Origin: Leeuwenhoekiella polynyae
GTDB lineage: Bacteria > Bacteroidota > Bacteroidia > Flavobacteriales > Flavobacteriaceae
DNA: 46,437 nt
Direction of reading: 5' to 3'
Assembly (NCBI RefSeq): GCF_004104075.1
Contig: NZ_QOVK01000028.1
Coordinates: 1-46,437 of the forward strand
Of this stretch, positions 27,034 through 36,350 are shown piece after piece (within the stretch, counting starts at the first letter, position 1; every line of letters begins with the position of its first letter). The notes beneath the pieces were generated by a model. It was not told the DNA's origin. It ran no database searches and saw nothing but the letters and a program-made list of their open reading frames with translations. Both the position numbers and the translations under genes were made by a program.

Positions 27034-28239
27034 ATGGCTACCCGTTTAAAATACTCAAGTAATCCTAATCATTCATTTGCTAAAAAGACTTTAGATCTTA
27101 CTATAAATGCCGTAAATCAAAGTCCTAACGATATTGTTATTACTAACGACGATTCCATCACCATTACCCTTCCAAAGGATCTGGTTCTGGATTTTGATAT
27201 TCAAATTACAACTCCTTCAGATAGTGGCTATTATGTTGAAAAGGGCAATAATCCAGGTGTATACATTGTAAAAAGTAACCCGTTTGTTCCAGGAGGTGTT
27301 ACCATTAAACCTCAAGCCTTTTGGGAAATTAGATTCATCAATCTTGGATTGTCAGATAATACCGGAGCACATAATATTGAGGTCACAGAGGTACTTGAAC
27401 AACAAACCAACCAAGAATCTATTGTTTTCAATATAGAAAAAGAGATGGAAAAAATAATTGCTTGGTTAGATCCTAAGTATGTTGGTGACCTACAAGAATC
27501 TACTTTACATTGGCAGGCACCTAAAGGAATAACGGCTATTACTATTTCTGGTTATCCTAACCAAGCAGACGTTCCTGTACCCAACGCGCCACAACAAGGA
27601 AATGTTAAAGTAACTATGCTGCCTGGGAATAATGGTACGAATCAAAGAAATTATACTGTTAATGGTCAGTTAGGTCAAAAATTGCTTCAATCTCCACCGC
27701 AAACCTTACAAAAAAATAGGCCCGTTATAAACGCTATGTCGGCTACCCTATATAATACTGACACAAGTGTCGAAGGGATTCCAATAATAGAAATTGCAGT
27801 AAATCAAGAAGTAGGACTTACTTGGCTTACACAGTATTCTAGTAATGTGATTCTTACGGGACCTTTAACTCCAAATGCATTAGTCTTTAAGCGAGATATA
27901 AATCTAAAAATAAGTCCGGGATTAGATGTAATTCGAGCCTATTACGGATTTATGGAACAATTTCCTGCTAAAGCAGAGTATTATCTCACGGCTAACGGGA
28001 TGAATCAGCCAGTAACACAGAAAGTATCTTTAATCTTTAAGAACGTTGAGCTCCTGTATTTTAAATACACTGATGCAACCAAAAAATCTGTAAAACTAGT
28101 AACTAATCCACCAAATTGGATTGGCGCAAATCCAGAATTGGTAGATGGTAACAAATGGCAATGTACATTTTATCAGCCTGGGGGAGAGTCTACAATAATC
28201 TATCCCAATGGAATAATAGATGGTAGTGAATCCAATTAA
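27034..28239 (+). CDS. Beta-rich protein of unknown function, 401 residues
   Basis: No signal peptide. The sequence alternates predicted beta strands throughout: an N-terminal domain with SITITLPKDLVLDFDIQITTPSDSG and a second part around residues 130-400 with repeated 'I-x-x-F/Y-x-x-N' strands, consistent with two or three Ig-like or jelly-roll domains. No catalytic motif is visible. It is translationally close to the 1376-residue protein upstream (4-base gap) and to the polyketide synthase gene downstream (its stop lies 22 bases before the chosen PKS start). This position, between the structural-looking genes and the lipid-making enzymes, supports one functional unit. Function unknown. Confidence 0.6.
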   Translation: MATRLKYSSNPNHSFAKKTLDLTINAVNQSPNDIVITNDDSITITLPKDLVLDFDIQITTPSDSGYYVEKGNNPGVYIVKSNPFVPGGVTIKPQAFWEIRFINLGLSDNTGAHNIEVTEVLEQQTNQESIVFNIEKEMEKIIAWLDPKYVGDLQESTLHWQAPKGITAITISGYPNQADVPVPNAPQQGNVKVTMLPGNNGTNQRNYTVNGQLGQKLLQSPPQTLQKNRPVINAMSATLYNTDTSVEGIPIIEIAVNQEVGLTWLTQYSSNVILTGPLTPNALVFKRDINLKISPGLDVIRAYYGFMEQFPAKAEYYLTANGMNQPVTQKVSLIFKNVELLYFKYTDATKKSVKLVTNPPNWIGANPELVDGNKWQCTFYQPGGESTIIYPNGIIDGSESN

Positions 28240-28261
28240 AGCAACCAAAAGATTAAACTTT

Positions 28262-31200
28262 ATGCCGCATACAACCTTAGTAGACCTTATTCTTAATTAT
28301 CCTAAAGATCGTGCCCAAGAGGATGTTCTAATATTTTTAAATGCTAAGGGTAAAGTGAAGAATAACCTTACGTTTAAAGATCTTGAACAGCGGTGCATGA
28401 ATTACGCTTTTAATATCTCTCAATTTGCCTCAAAGCATGAAATAGTACTAATTACTTTAGAAGATCAGGAAGATTTTGTAGTCAGCTTTTTTGGCTGTCT
28501 TTTGGCTGGGAAAATTCCAGCTCCAATTGCGCCATTACAGCATAAAAGAAACCAATCCTCTTGGGGTAAATTGGAAAATATATTAAAAAAACAATCTAAT
28601 GCTTCTGTATTAGTAAGAGAATCAGAATATGATGATGTACTAGGTTTTTTACAAGAGAACGGACTCCTAAATACGCGTATTTATACTACAGAAGCTCTGG
28701 ATAAACCAGATGCAATACCTGTTGAATTACCAAAAATACAGACGTCTCAGGTTGCTTATATTCAGTATACCTCAGGTTCTACTTCCAAACCAAAAGGGAT
28801 TGTGTTAACGCATGAACAAATATTAAAAAATCTGGAAAAAATGTATCGGGTTTTTAATAGAGGACAAGTAGTTCGTGTGGCTGGATGGATTCCATTTTAC
28901 CACGATATGGGATTGGTTGGTCACCTTTTTACAGTGCTTTACGAATCTGGTTTTGGTGTTTTTTTAAATCCGAGTACATTTTTAGCAAAACCAGAACTAT
29001 GGTTAAAAGCTTTTAGTGAGTATCATGCCAATAGTGGTGCTGCACCTACTTTTGCTTTTAAGCATTGTGTGTCTAAAATTAAAAATTTTGATGGAATTGA
29101 CTTATCCTCCTGGCAGCATGCCTATGTGGGTTCAGAAACAGTTACTATAGAGGTTCTAGAACGTTTTATAGACACATTTAAGCCTCAAGGCTTTAACCCC
29201 AATACGTTTAGACCGGTATACGGCTTGGCCGAAGTAACACTTTTAGCTGCAGGTGGCGCTCTGGGTTTTGAAGACTTGTTAAGCACAGTTGAAAAAAATT
29301 CCCTTTCTAATTCATCACGGCGTAAGCTAATTCCTTATACATTAGATAAGGAATGTACTACTGTTACAATTGTGAATCCAGATACGCTACAAGAGCTACC
29401 CGATGGACAAGAAGGTGATATTATTGTTAAAGCCAAACATAATTTTTCAGGCTACTTAAAATATGATTTAAATTTTGATAAACTCCAGGCCGTAACCGTT
29501 AATACCGGAGATGTTGGATATATTAAAGATGACAATCTATATATAACGGGAAGAAGAAAAGAAATCATTATTGTACGAGGTCGTAATTATTCAGCCGAAG
29601 ATCTTGAGCATAGTGCAAGACAATTTATTACGAATTTACGACCAAATGACGCCACTGCTTGTCTGCAAGATTTAGAGGATCCATTAAATTCTGTAATTGT
29701 GCTTCAAGAAATTCACAGGCATTTAGATTCAGATAAACAGGAAGAAATAATAGCTCAAATCAAGGCTAACCTTAGTGATGGATTTGGCATTAAAGCCCAA
29801 GCTATTTTGTTGATTGCACAAGGTACTTTAGCTCGGACTCCCAACTATAAATTAGCGCGTGGAAAGTGTCTTGATCAGTTTAAATCAAATAAGCTCAGAA
29901 TACTAAGTCAATCTGGCAAGACCTCAGGTTTAGCAACTACTCGTAATAAACAAAATGAAGAGGTTGTTATTGTTGGCATGGCCTGTAAATTCCCAGGAGG
30001 TGTTACCAGTTTAGATGATTTTTGGGAATTATTAGCCACGGGTACTGACGCTATTCAAGAGGTGCCTAAAAATCGCTGGAATAACGATTTGTTTTACGAT
30101 AAAGACATAGCTGTTCCCGGCAAAGTAAATACAAAATGGGGTGGTTTTGTTGATGGAATAGATCAGTTTGATCCTGCTTTTTTTGGTGTTTCTAAATATG
30201 AAGCGGCAGAAATGGATCCACAACAACGTCTGGTTTTAGAGACTTCTTGGAGACTAATGGAACATACGGGCTGGACAAAACCACACGTAAAAAATTCCAA
30301 TACAGGAGTGTATATAGGTATTTCTACAAATGATTACCTGTACATGAAAATTAAACTCACAACAGGATTAACAGGTTTTAACGCTTATTCTGGACTAGGC
30401 AATGCACATAGCATTGCTGCTAATAGACTGTCTTATTTCTACGATCTTAAGGGGCCAAGTATGGCTATAGATACTGCCTGTTCCTCTTCTTTAACAGCAT
30501 TTCATCTTGGTGCACAAGCCATTTTAAATGGGGATTGCCAACAGGCCATTGTAGGTGGTGTTAATGCCATATTATCTCCCGGTTCAACAGTAACCCTGTC
30601 TCAATTTGGAATGATGGCTCCAGATGGTCGTTGTAAGGCATTCGATCAATCTGCTAACGGTTATGTGCGCTCTGAAGGTTGTGGATTGGTTATGCTTAAG
30701 TTAAAATCTGCGGCATTGCGAGACGGTGACAATATTTTAGCAAGCGTTGTATCTACCGCGGCTGCTCAAGATGGTATGAGCCCGGGTATAACGTATCCTA
30801 ATGCTTCTGCTCAACACGCTATTATTGGTAAATGTTTGGCTAAAAGCGCTATATCCCCGTCTCAAGTGAGTTATGTAGAGGCGCATGGTACAGGTACAGC
30901 TTCAGGAGACCCTATAGAAATGGAGCAACTTGTTCACCATTACGGGGATTATGAAAATAATTCAACCTGTTTTGTCGGATCTGTTAAGGCAAATATTGGA
31001 CATTTAGAGGCTAGTGCTGGTATTGCAAGTGTTATAAAAACGGTTCTCATGCTGCAAAAAAAGCAAATCCCTCCACAAATTCATGTGAACACGTTAAACC
31101 CTAAAATTCAACTTGAGAATACTAGAATTCAGATTGCTAAAAAACTAACTCCCTGGGAGTCTGATCAAAATAGGAATGTTGCGATTAGTTCCTTTGGGTT

Positions 31201-34200
31201 TGGTGGCTCTCTAGCACATGTAATTTTACAAGAGGCTTCTAATACTCTTGAACCTAAAACTGCCATTCCTACTGATCACTTTGTATATCCCTTTATTCTA
31301 AGTGGTCATTCTCAAACCAACTTAATACAACAAGCTACAGCTTGGGAGTCTTGGTTAACTTCTAATTCAGTTTTGCCATTTGCAGACCTTTGTTTTACTC
31401 AGGCAAAGCACAGAACCAATTTACAGTTTAGAAAGTACTTTTTGGCTTCTGATAAATTAGAATTGGCTAATCAGTTAGATTCTTTCATTACATCTAAAAA
31501 GCCAATACAAGCTGCACAAGAGAATTTAAAATTATGCTTTTTGTTTACGGGTCAAGGGGAGCATTATTATGACATGGGACGTTCTTTATATTTTAGATAT
31601 CCCAGATACAAAACCTATTATGATCATTGTATTTCCCAACTAAATTTAGACGAACAGGCATTAGAAAAAATAAATAATGCACTTAATAAAGAGCATATTT
31701 TTAGAATCACCGAAGCTCATGCACAACCCTTACAGTTTGCACTACAATATGCATTAGCTAAATTTTTAATGGATTTGAATTTAAATCCAGATTATTTATT
31801 AGGATATAGTTTTGGTGAATATGTAGCAGCCTGTTTAGCAGGATGTTTCACCCTAAAAGAGGGTATGCTTATGGTACAAAAAAGAGGGCAACTTCTAGAT
31901 GATTTAGAGGTTTATGGATCTATGGTTACCATATTTGAAAGTCCTGAGGTAGTCTTACCTGTAATCAATCCGGAAAAGGTAACTATAGCCGTACATAATA
32001 GTCCTAAAAAGACTGTGATTTCTGGTGATCAAATCGAGATAGAGCGCATTTGTAAACAATTCAGGTCCTTAAATGTTAAGCTCTATTATTTAAAAACAAT
32101 AAAACCATATCACAGTCATTTTATCGAGCCTATTTTAGAGGAATATAAGCAGTTTTTAGAAACTGTGAATTTTAAAAAACCCATCAAAAAGTGGGTGTCT
32201 AGTGTTACTGGTAGTTTAATGGAAAAGTGCCCAGATACTATGCATTGGATTAATCAAACCCGCAACACTGTTTTGTTTTCAGAAGCGGCACATTCCTTAA
32301 ACCAACTAGATAATGCTGTTAGTTTTATAGAAGTTGGACCAGGGGCCAGTACATTGTCGGCAATTTTTGAAAATATAAATCCAAGGTCTCAGGTACTTGT
32401 GCGAACGTTGATGCAAAATAAGCGTTTAAAACCAGAAGGAGACTATTTATTACACGCCTTGGGTAAACTTAATGACTTTGGGTTTAATATTAACTGGGAG
32501 AATTTCTATTCACATAAGACCTATCCTGGCAGTATTCCTGGCTTGGCTTTAAACAATAAAAGATTTTGGTTGCGAGGAATAGATGCTGCAAAACTGGCCA
32601 CATTTGCGGCACAAGAGGATAACTCTAATTATAAGAAAGATATTCTAAACGCTACAAACGATGAGGGTCAAGAAATGGAAGATAATTTGCACTATACTTT
32701 AAAATGGATCCCCTATGATTCATTAAATATAGCATCTCTTCCAATTACCTTGGCCGACCCAATTAATTGGATTTTAATAGGAGAGTCCAGCCCATTACTT
32801 TTAGAAGTGTTGCAAGAACTAAAGGATCAGAATACATCTGTCTATTGGATGGGTTCAAAGCAAAAAGGAGCCGTAAAACCAGACATAGAAATAACACACG
32901 AAGCAACTAAGGAAGCTTTACATAAAAAGTTTGATCGTATTGTAAATTTAATCGCCAAAAGATCCATTAGAGATTATCGCATAGTATACATTACTCCGGA
33001 ATTGAATCCCACCATAAATCTAGAAAATATTGATTCAACCGTTAATAAAACAGTAGTTTTTTACACTCGATTACTAAAAGCTATTAAACAGCTTGTATTT
33101 TCGCAACCTATTTGGGTAGTGACTCAAGGAATTCATTGCTTAGAAAATGAAAATGGAAACCAAGTAAACTTAGCACAATCCGTGTTATGGGGTTATGCAA
33201 AAACTGCATATTTAGAACATCCCGAATGGCGTGGTGGACTTATAGATGTCTCACAACACAAGAATCCTAATACTGCAAAACAGATCTTATATAAAATCCT
33301 AAAACCTGAGCAGGAACGTTGTGTTTTGTTAAGAGAAGGGGTACAGTATATTGAACAATTGTATGCAGCGCCCTGTAGTCCTACTAATACATTAAAACTA
33401 CGAAACGATGGGGCGTATATAATCACGGGTGGATTAGGTGGATTAGGATTAAAATCTGCAGCTTGGTTAGTAAATAATGGCGTAAAACATATTATATTAA
33501 TTTCTCGAAGGGAATTGCCTCAACAAGCACAATGGGAACAATTATCACAAGAAAATCCTGAATATAGTTTTTTAAAGGAATTGATTAGCTTAAAAAGTAA
33601 AGTTGATGTTTTAGAAATCATAGCTATGGATATTTCTGATGTCGAAAAATTGGAATCCTTTTTTAATACGCTAAACACAAAGAATACAGTAGTTCGTGGA
33701 ATAGTCCACGCAGCTGGTGTTAACTGGTTTTCTAAACTAATAGATATAGACATTGCTAAGCTGCAGCAAACTTTAAAAATTAAAACAGCCGCATCCTGGC
33801 AACTGCATACACTTACAAAAAACATGGATTTAGATTGCTTCATTTTGTTTTCTTCGGTTTCTGCTGTTTGGGGTTCTGTTGAATTAAGCCATTATACAGC
33901 AGCTAATTATTTTATGGATCTTCTTGCACGTTATAGACAGACTTTAAAGTTGCCTGCATTGTCTGTAAATTGGGGGCCTTGGGCAGAAGTTGGTATGAGT
34001 TCCGGAACTAGAGAAGTAGAAGTTCTAGGTAAACTAGGATTTAATCTGATGCCTCCCAATACAGCCCTAAATGCCTTGAAGAATCAATTAAGTACCGGTA
34101 ATGCAGTTGCTGTAATTGGCGATATCAATTGGGGAAAATTTAAGCCCTTTGTAGACTTTTCCTTAAGACCTTCTTTATTCACTCCAGTTATGCCAGAGGA

Positions 34201-35329
34201 TTATGTGCAGCTTAAACCTGCTTCCGAAGGAGTTACAGAAATACTAAACAGCACGATGAAGCAGGCCCGCAAAAAAATAGAGGAAGTAGTACGGCTAGAA
34301 TTACGTCGCGTAATGCTAGTAGATTCTATGGGGCCTATAGAGGCTACAGAACGTTTTAATATGTTGGGAATGGATTCTTTAATGGCTATTTCTTTTGTGG
34401 TAGAAATTGAACAATATTTTAATATTAACTTACCTAATACATTACCCTATAACTACCCACATATAAAAGCAGTTTCAGATTATTTGTTCCAAGAAATTTA
34501 TGTTGCAAAACATCCAAGTGCAGCAAACTATCTTGACAAACTATTACAAGATGATAAGCACGATTCTAACCAAAATGATCAAGTTAATATAACAACACCT
34601 GTGTCTAAAATTTGGATTGATTTACGGGAAATTAAAAAAAGCCCAGAGTACACAGTTTTTTGTTTTCCAGCCATTGGATCTGGAGCTTCTGCTTTTAAAC
34701 CATTAGCAAATGCGGCACCTGAATGGCTCTCCCTAATAGGGGTTCAAGCTCCGGGGCGAGAAGAACGCTCCAATCAAAATGCTCATTTAAATATGACTGA
34801 ATTACTTGATGAGTTAATAAGTAGTTTTATAATACCAGACCATCCCTATTCGTTATATGGACATAGTTTTGGTGGTATTCTGGCTTATGAATTTATTTTA
34901 GTACTGCAGCAAAAAGGTTTACGCTTACCAGAAAACCTAATAGTTTCAGGAACCAATCCCGTTAACAAGCCTAGTCAGGGAAAAATCCATGAGTTACCAG
35001 ATCAAGAAATGATTCAAACGGTATTAGAATCATATCCCAATAATCAAGATAATCAAACTAGAAAACAGGCAATACTAAATAGTAAAGACACAGTTAGGGC
35101 AGATTTGACCATTATGGAAACTCACATTTCTAACGGAACTCAAATACCTTGTAATATTCATGTTATTGTTGCCAAACAAGATAAAGTAGCACCGTTTAAA
35201 AACATGAAAGAATGGAAACATTTTAGCAAGGCTAATACTAGCTTTTTAAGAGTAGAGGGATCTCATGATATATTACGTGAAAACCAAGCTACAATTTTAG
35301 AAACGTTAATCACATTAAATAAAAAGTAG
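28262..35329 (+). CDS. FAAL-KS-AT-KR-ACP-TE polyketide synthase
   Basis: I chose ATG 28262 over 28220 because the longer form overlaps the upstream gene and the family N-terminus starts at TLVDLIL. Domains of the 2355-residue protein: fatty acyl-AMP ligase, about 1-555 (YTSGSTSKPKG near 170, GRRKEIIIVRGRNYSAEDLE near 430); ketosynthase, about 566-1000 (Cys740, His875, His914 in the KS motifs); acyltransferase from about 1093 (GYSFGE, Ser1183; KPYHSH); ketoreductase from about 1720 (TGGLGGLG, Tyr1878); acyl carrier protein (GMDSLM, Ser2039); thioesterase (GHSFGG, Ser2202; SHD). Predicted job: activate a fatty acid, add one malonyl unit, reduce the beta-keto group, release a beta-hydroxy acid or transfer it. 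There is no dehydratase or enoylreductase, and no carrier protein between FAAL and KS, where one usually loads. The KR has Trp1870 eight residues before Tyr1878 and lacks an LDD motif, which fits A-type stereochemistry. Confidence 0.9.
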   Translation: MPHTTLVDLILNYPKDRAQEDVLIFLNAKGKVKNNLTFKDLEQRCMNYAFNISQFASKHEIVLITLEDQEDFVVSFFGCLLAGKIPAPIAPLQHKRNQSSWGKLENILKKQSNASVLVRESEYDDVLGFLQENGLLNTRIYTTEALDKPDAIPVELPKIQTSQVAYIQYTSGSTSKPKGIVLTHEQILKNLEKMYRVFNRGQVVRVAGWIPFYHDMGLVGHLFTVLYESGFGVFLNPSTFLAKPELWLKAFSEYHANSGAAPTFAFKHCVSKIKNFDGIDLSSWQHAYVGSETVTIEVLERFIDTFKPQGFNPNTFRPVYGLAEVTLLAAGGALGFEDLLSTVEKNSLSNSSRRKLIPYTLDKECTTVTIVNPDTLQELPDGQEGDIIVKAKHNFSGYLKYDLNFDKLQAVTVNTGDVGYIKDDNLYITGRRKEIIIVRGRNYSAEDLEHSARQFITNLRPNDATACLQDLEDPLNSVIVLQEIHRHLDSDKQEEIIAQIKANLSDGFGIKAQAILLIAQGTLARTPNYKLARGKCLDQFKSNKLRILSQSGKTSGLATTRNKQNEEVVIVGMACKFPGGVTSLDDFWELLATGTDAIQEVPKNRWNNDLFYDKDIAVPGKVNTKWGGFVDGIDQFDPAFFGVSKYEAAEMDPQQRLVLETSWRLMEHTGWTKPHVKNSNTGVYIGISTNDYLYMKIKLTTGLTGFNAYSGLGNAHSIAANRLSYFYDLKGPSMAIDTACSSSLTAFHLGAQAILNGDCQQAIVGGVNAILSPGSTVTLSQFGMMAPDGRCKAFDQSANGYVRSEGCGLVMLKLKSAALRDGDNILASVVSTAAAQDGMSPGITYPNASAQHAIIGKCLAKSAISPSQVSYVEAHGTGTASGDPIEMEQLVHHYGDYENNSTCFVGSVKANIGHLEASAGIASVIKTVLMLQKKQIPPQIHVNTLNPKIQLENTRIQIAKKLTPWESDQNRNVAISSFGFGGSLAHVILQEASNTLEPKTAIPTDHFVYPFILSGHSQTNLIQQATAWESWLTSNSVLPFADLCFTQAKHRTNLQFRKYFLASDKLELANQLDSFITSKKPIQAAQENLKLCFLFTGQGEHYYDMGRSLYFRYPRYKTYYDHCISQLNLDEQALEKINNALNKEHIFRITEAHAQPLQFALQYALAKFLMDLNLNPDYLLGYSFGEYVAACLAGCFTLKEGMLMVQKRGQLLDDLEVYGSMVTIFESPEVVLPVINPEKVTIAVHNSPKKTVISGDQIEIERICKQFRSLNVKLYYLKTIKPYHSHFIEPILEEYKQFLETVNFKKPIKKWVSSVTGSLMEKCPDTMHWINQTRNTVLFSEAAHSLNQLDNAVSFIEVGPGASTLSAIFENINPRSQVLVRTLMQNKRLKPEGDYLLHALGKLNDFGFNINWENFYSHKTYPGSIPGLALNNKRFWLRGIDAAKLATFAAQEDNSNYKKDILNATNDEGQEMEDNLHYTLKWIPYDSLNIASLPITLADPINWILIGESSPLLLEVLQELKDQNTSVYWMGSKQKGAVKPDIEITHEATKEALHKKFDRIVNLIAKRSIRDYRIVYITPELNPTINLENIDSTVNKTVVFYTRLLKAIKQLVFSQPIWVVTQGIHCLENENGNQVNLAQSVLWGYAKTAYLEHPEWRGGLIDVSQHKNPNTAKQILYKILKPEQERCVLLREGVQYIEQLYAAPCSPTNTLKLRNDGAYIITGGLGGLGLKSAAWLVNNGVKHIILISRRELPQQAQWEQLSQENPEYSFLKELISLKSKVDVLEIIAMDISDVEKLESFFNTLNTKNTVVRGIVHAAGVNWFSKLIDIDIAKLQQTLKIKTAASWQLHTLTKNMDLDCFILFSSVSAVWGSVELSHYTAANYFMDLLARYRQTLKLPALSVNWGPWAEVGMSSGTREVEVLGKLGFNLMPPNTALNALKNQLSTGNAVAVIGDINWGKFKPFVDFSLRPSLFTPVMPEDYVQLKPASEGVTEILNSTMKQARKKIEEVVRLELRRVMLVDSMGPIEATERFNMLGMDSLMAISFVVEIEQYFNINLPNTLPYNYPHIKAVSDYLFQEIYVAKHPSAANYLDKLLQDDKHDSNQNDQVNITTPVSKIWIDLREIKKSPEYTVFCFPAIGSGASAFKPLANAAPEWLSLIGVQAPGREERSNQNAHLNMTELLDELISSFIIPDHPYSLYGHSFGGILAYEFILVLQQKGLRLPENLIVSGTNPVNKPSQGKIHELPDQEMIQTVLESYPNNQDNQTRKQAILNSKDTVRADLTIMETHISNGTQIPCNIHVIVAKQDKVAPFKNMKEWKHFSKANTSFLRVEGSHDILRENQATILETLITLNKK

Positions 35330-35362
35330 GCTGTTAAAAAGTAGCCGGTATAAGCAGAATCT

Positions 35363-36151
35363 ATGAGTACCAGTACACAAACTTCTACAGAGACTAACAA
35401 AATAACACAACCATGGTATAGCGTATGGGGTGATCGATATAACGGGAACCAACCCCCATTTTATAATCGTGAAGACTTACCTTGGACTAAAGTGATGGAA
35501 GACAACTGGGAACTAATGCGCGATGAATTATTGCAATTAATAGAGGATAAACCAGACCGTTTACAACCTTATTTTATAAACAAAACAATGGCTTTTCCTC
35601 CCAGACAATGGAAAACCATGGGCTTATACTTCTGGAGATATAAAATACATAGAAATTGCCGGCGATGCCCAGAGACACTTAAAATAATTAAATCAATTAA
35701 ACATATTTCTTCGTTTTCTATTAGCGTATTAGAAGCAGGATCTAATATAAATCCACATCAAGGAGATACAGACGCAATAATTCGATGTCATTTAGGACTC
35801 GTGGTGCCTGGAGAGCTTCCAGATTTAGGTTTTCAGGTAGGTAGCAAAATAAAAACTTGGGAAGTAGGGAAGTGTTTACCATTTTGTGATGCAATTACTC
35901 ATACCGCATGGAATCATACTAAAAAAAGGAGAATTATAATAAATTTTGATGTGGTAAGACCAGAATTTATTCATAAAAAGAATCGTATATGCGCTCATGT
36001 TTTAGCCTCATCGGGAATTCAAATGTTATATCCCAAATTTCCATCATTAAAAAACAAATCCGGCTATTGGAGAAAGACAATTTACCATTTAATTCGAGTA
36101 ATGACTTTAATTTTATTGCCAGTGCAACGCATTTCTGGTATAGGAAAATGA
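35363..36151 (+). CDS. AspH/LpxO-like Fe(II)/2-oxoglutarate hydroxylase
   Basis: The 262-residue protein belongs to the aspartyl/asparaginyl beta-hydroxylase fold. It has the N-terminal part with WYSVWGDRYNG, then INPHQGDTD (His132) and IIRCHLGLVVPG, and a second iron-ligand region THTAWN (His180) followed by KKRRIIINFDVVRPE, whose Arg would bind 2-oxoglutarate. The usual family pattern has only the two His as iron ligands, as here. Homologues hydroxylate protein Asp/Asn (AspH) or lipid A acyl chains (LpxO). Beside a lipid-building PKS in the same operon, hydroxylation of the released acyl chain or of a conjugate is the more attractive idea, but the substrate is unknown. The C-terminal 30 residues are hydrophobic-basic (MTLILLPV) and may touch the membrane. 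It is the last gene of the operon. Confidence 0.8.
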   Translation: MSTSTQTSTETNKITQPWYSVWGDRYNGNQPPFYNREDLPWTKVMEDNWELMRDELLQLIEDKPDRLQPYFINKTMAFPPRQWKTMGLYFWRYKIHRNCRRCPETLKIIKSIKHISSFSISVLEAGSNINPHQGDTDAIIRCHLGLVVPGELPDLGFQVGSKIKTWEVGKCLPFCDAITHTAWNHTKKRRIIINFDVVRPEFIHKKNRICAHVLASSGIQMLYPKFPSLKNKSGYWRKTIYHLIRVMTLILLPVQRISGIGK

Positions 36152-36350
36152 GTATAACTAAATTTTAAGTTATGAAATAATAAGGATATCATTATGTGAA
36201 ATTACTAAGCAGAAATCTTTATTGTAGTGAATACTATAAAAAACAGTTATCTTCAATGGAGCGTTTAAGTCAAAATTAATGCGTTAACCTACGTGGAAAA
36301 GATATTCTAAGAAAGTTAGTATAGCTCTACCGATCAAGAAAAGAATTCAA

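Noticed and set aside
20450-28239. Prophage or contractile tail operon
   Set aside because: Protein size and coupling recall tail modules, but I see no sheath, tube, baseplate, terminase or lysis gene; the unknown proteins cannot be assigned to phage.
28262-35329. Dehydratase domain between AT and KR
   Set aside because: No HxxxGxxxxP or second hot-dog motif in that interval; the region fits the structural half of the KR.
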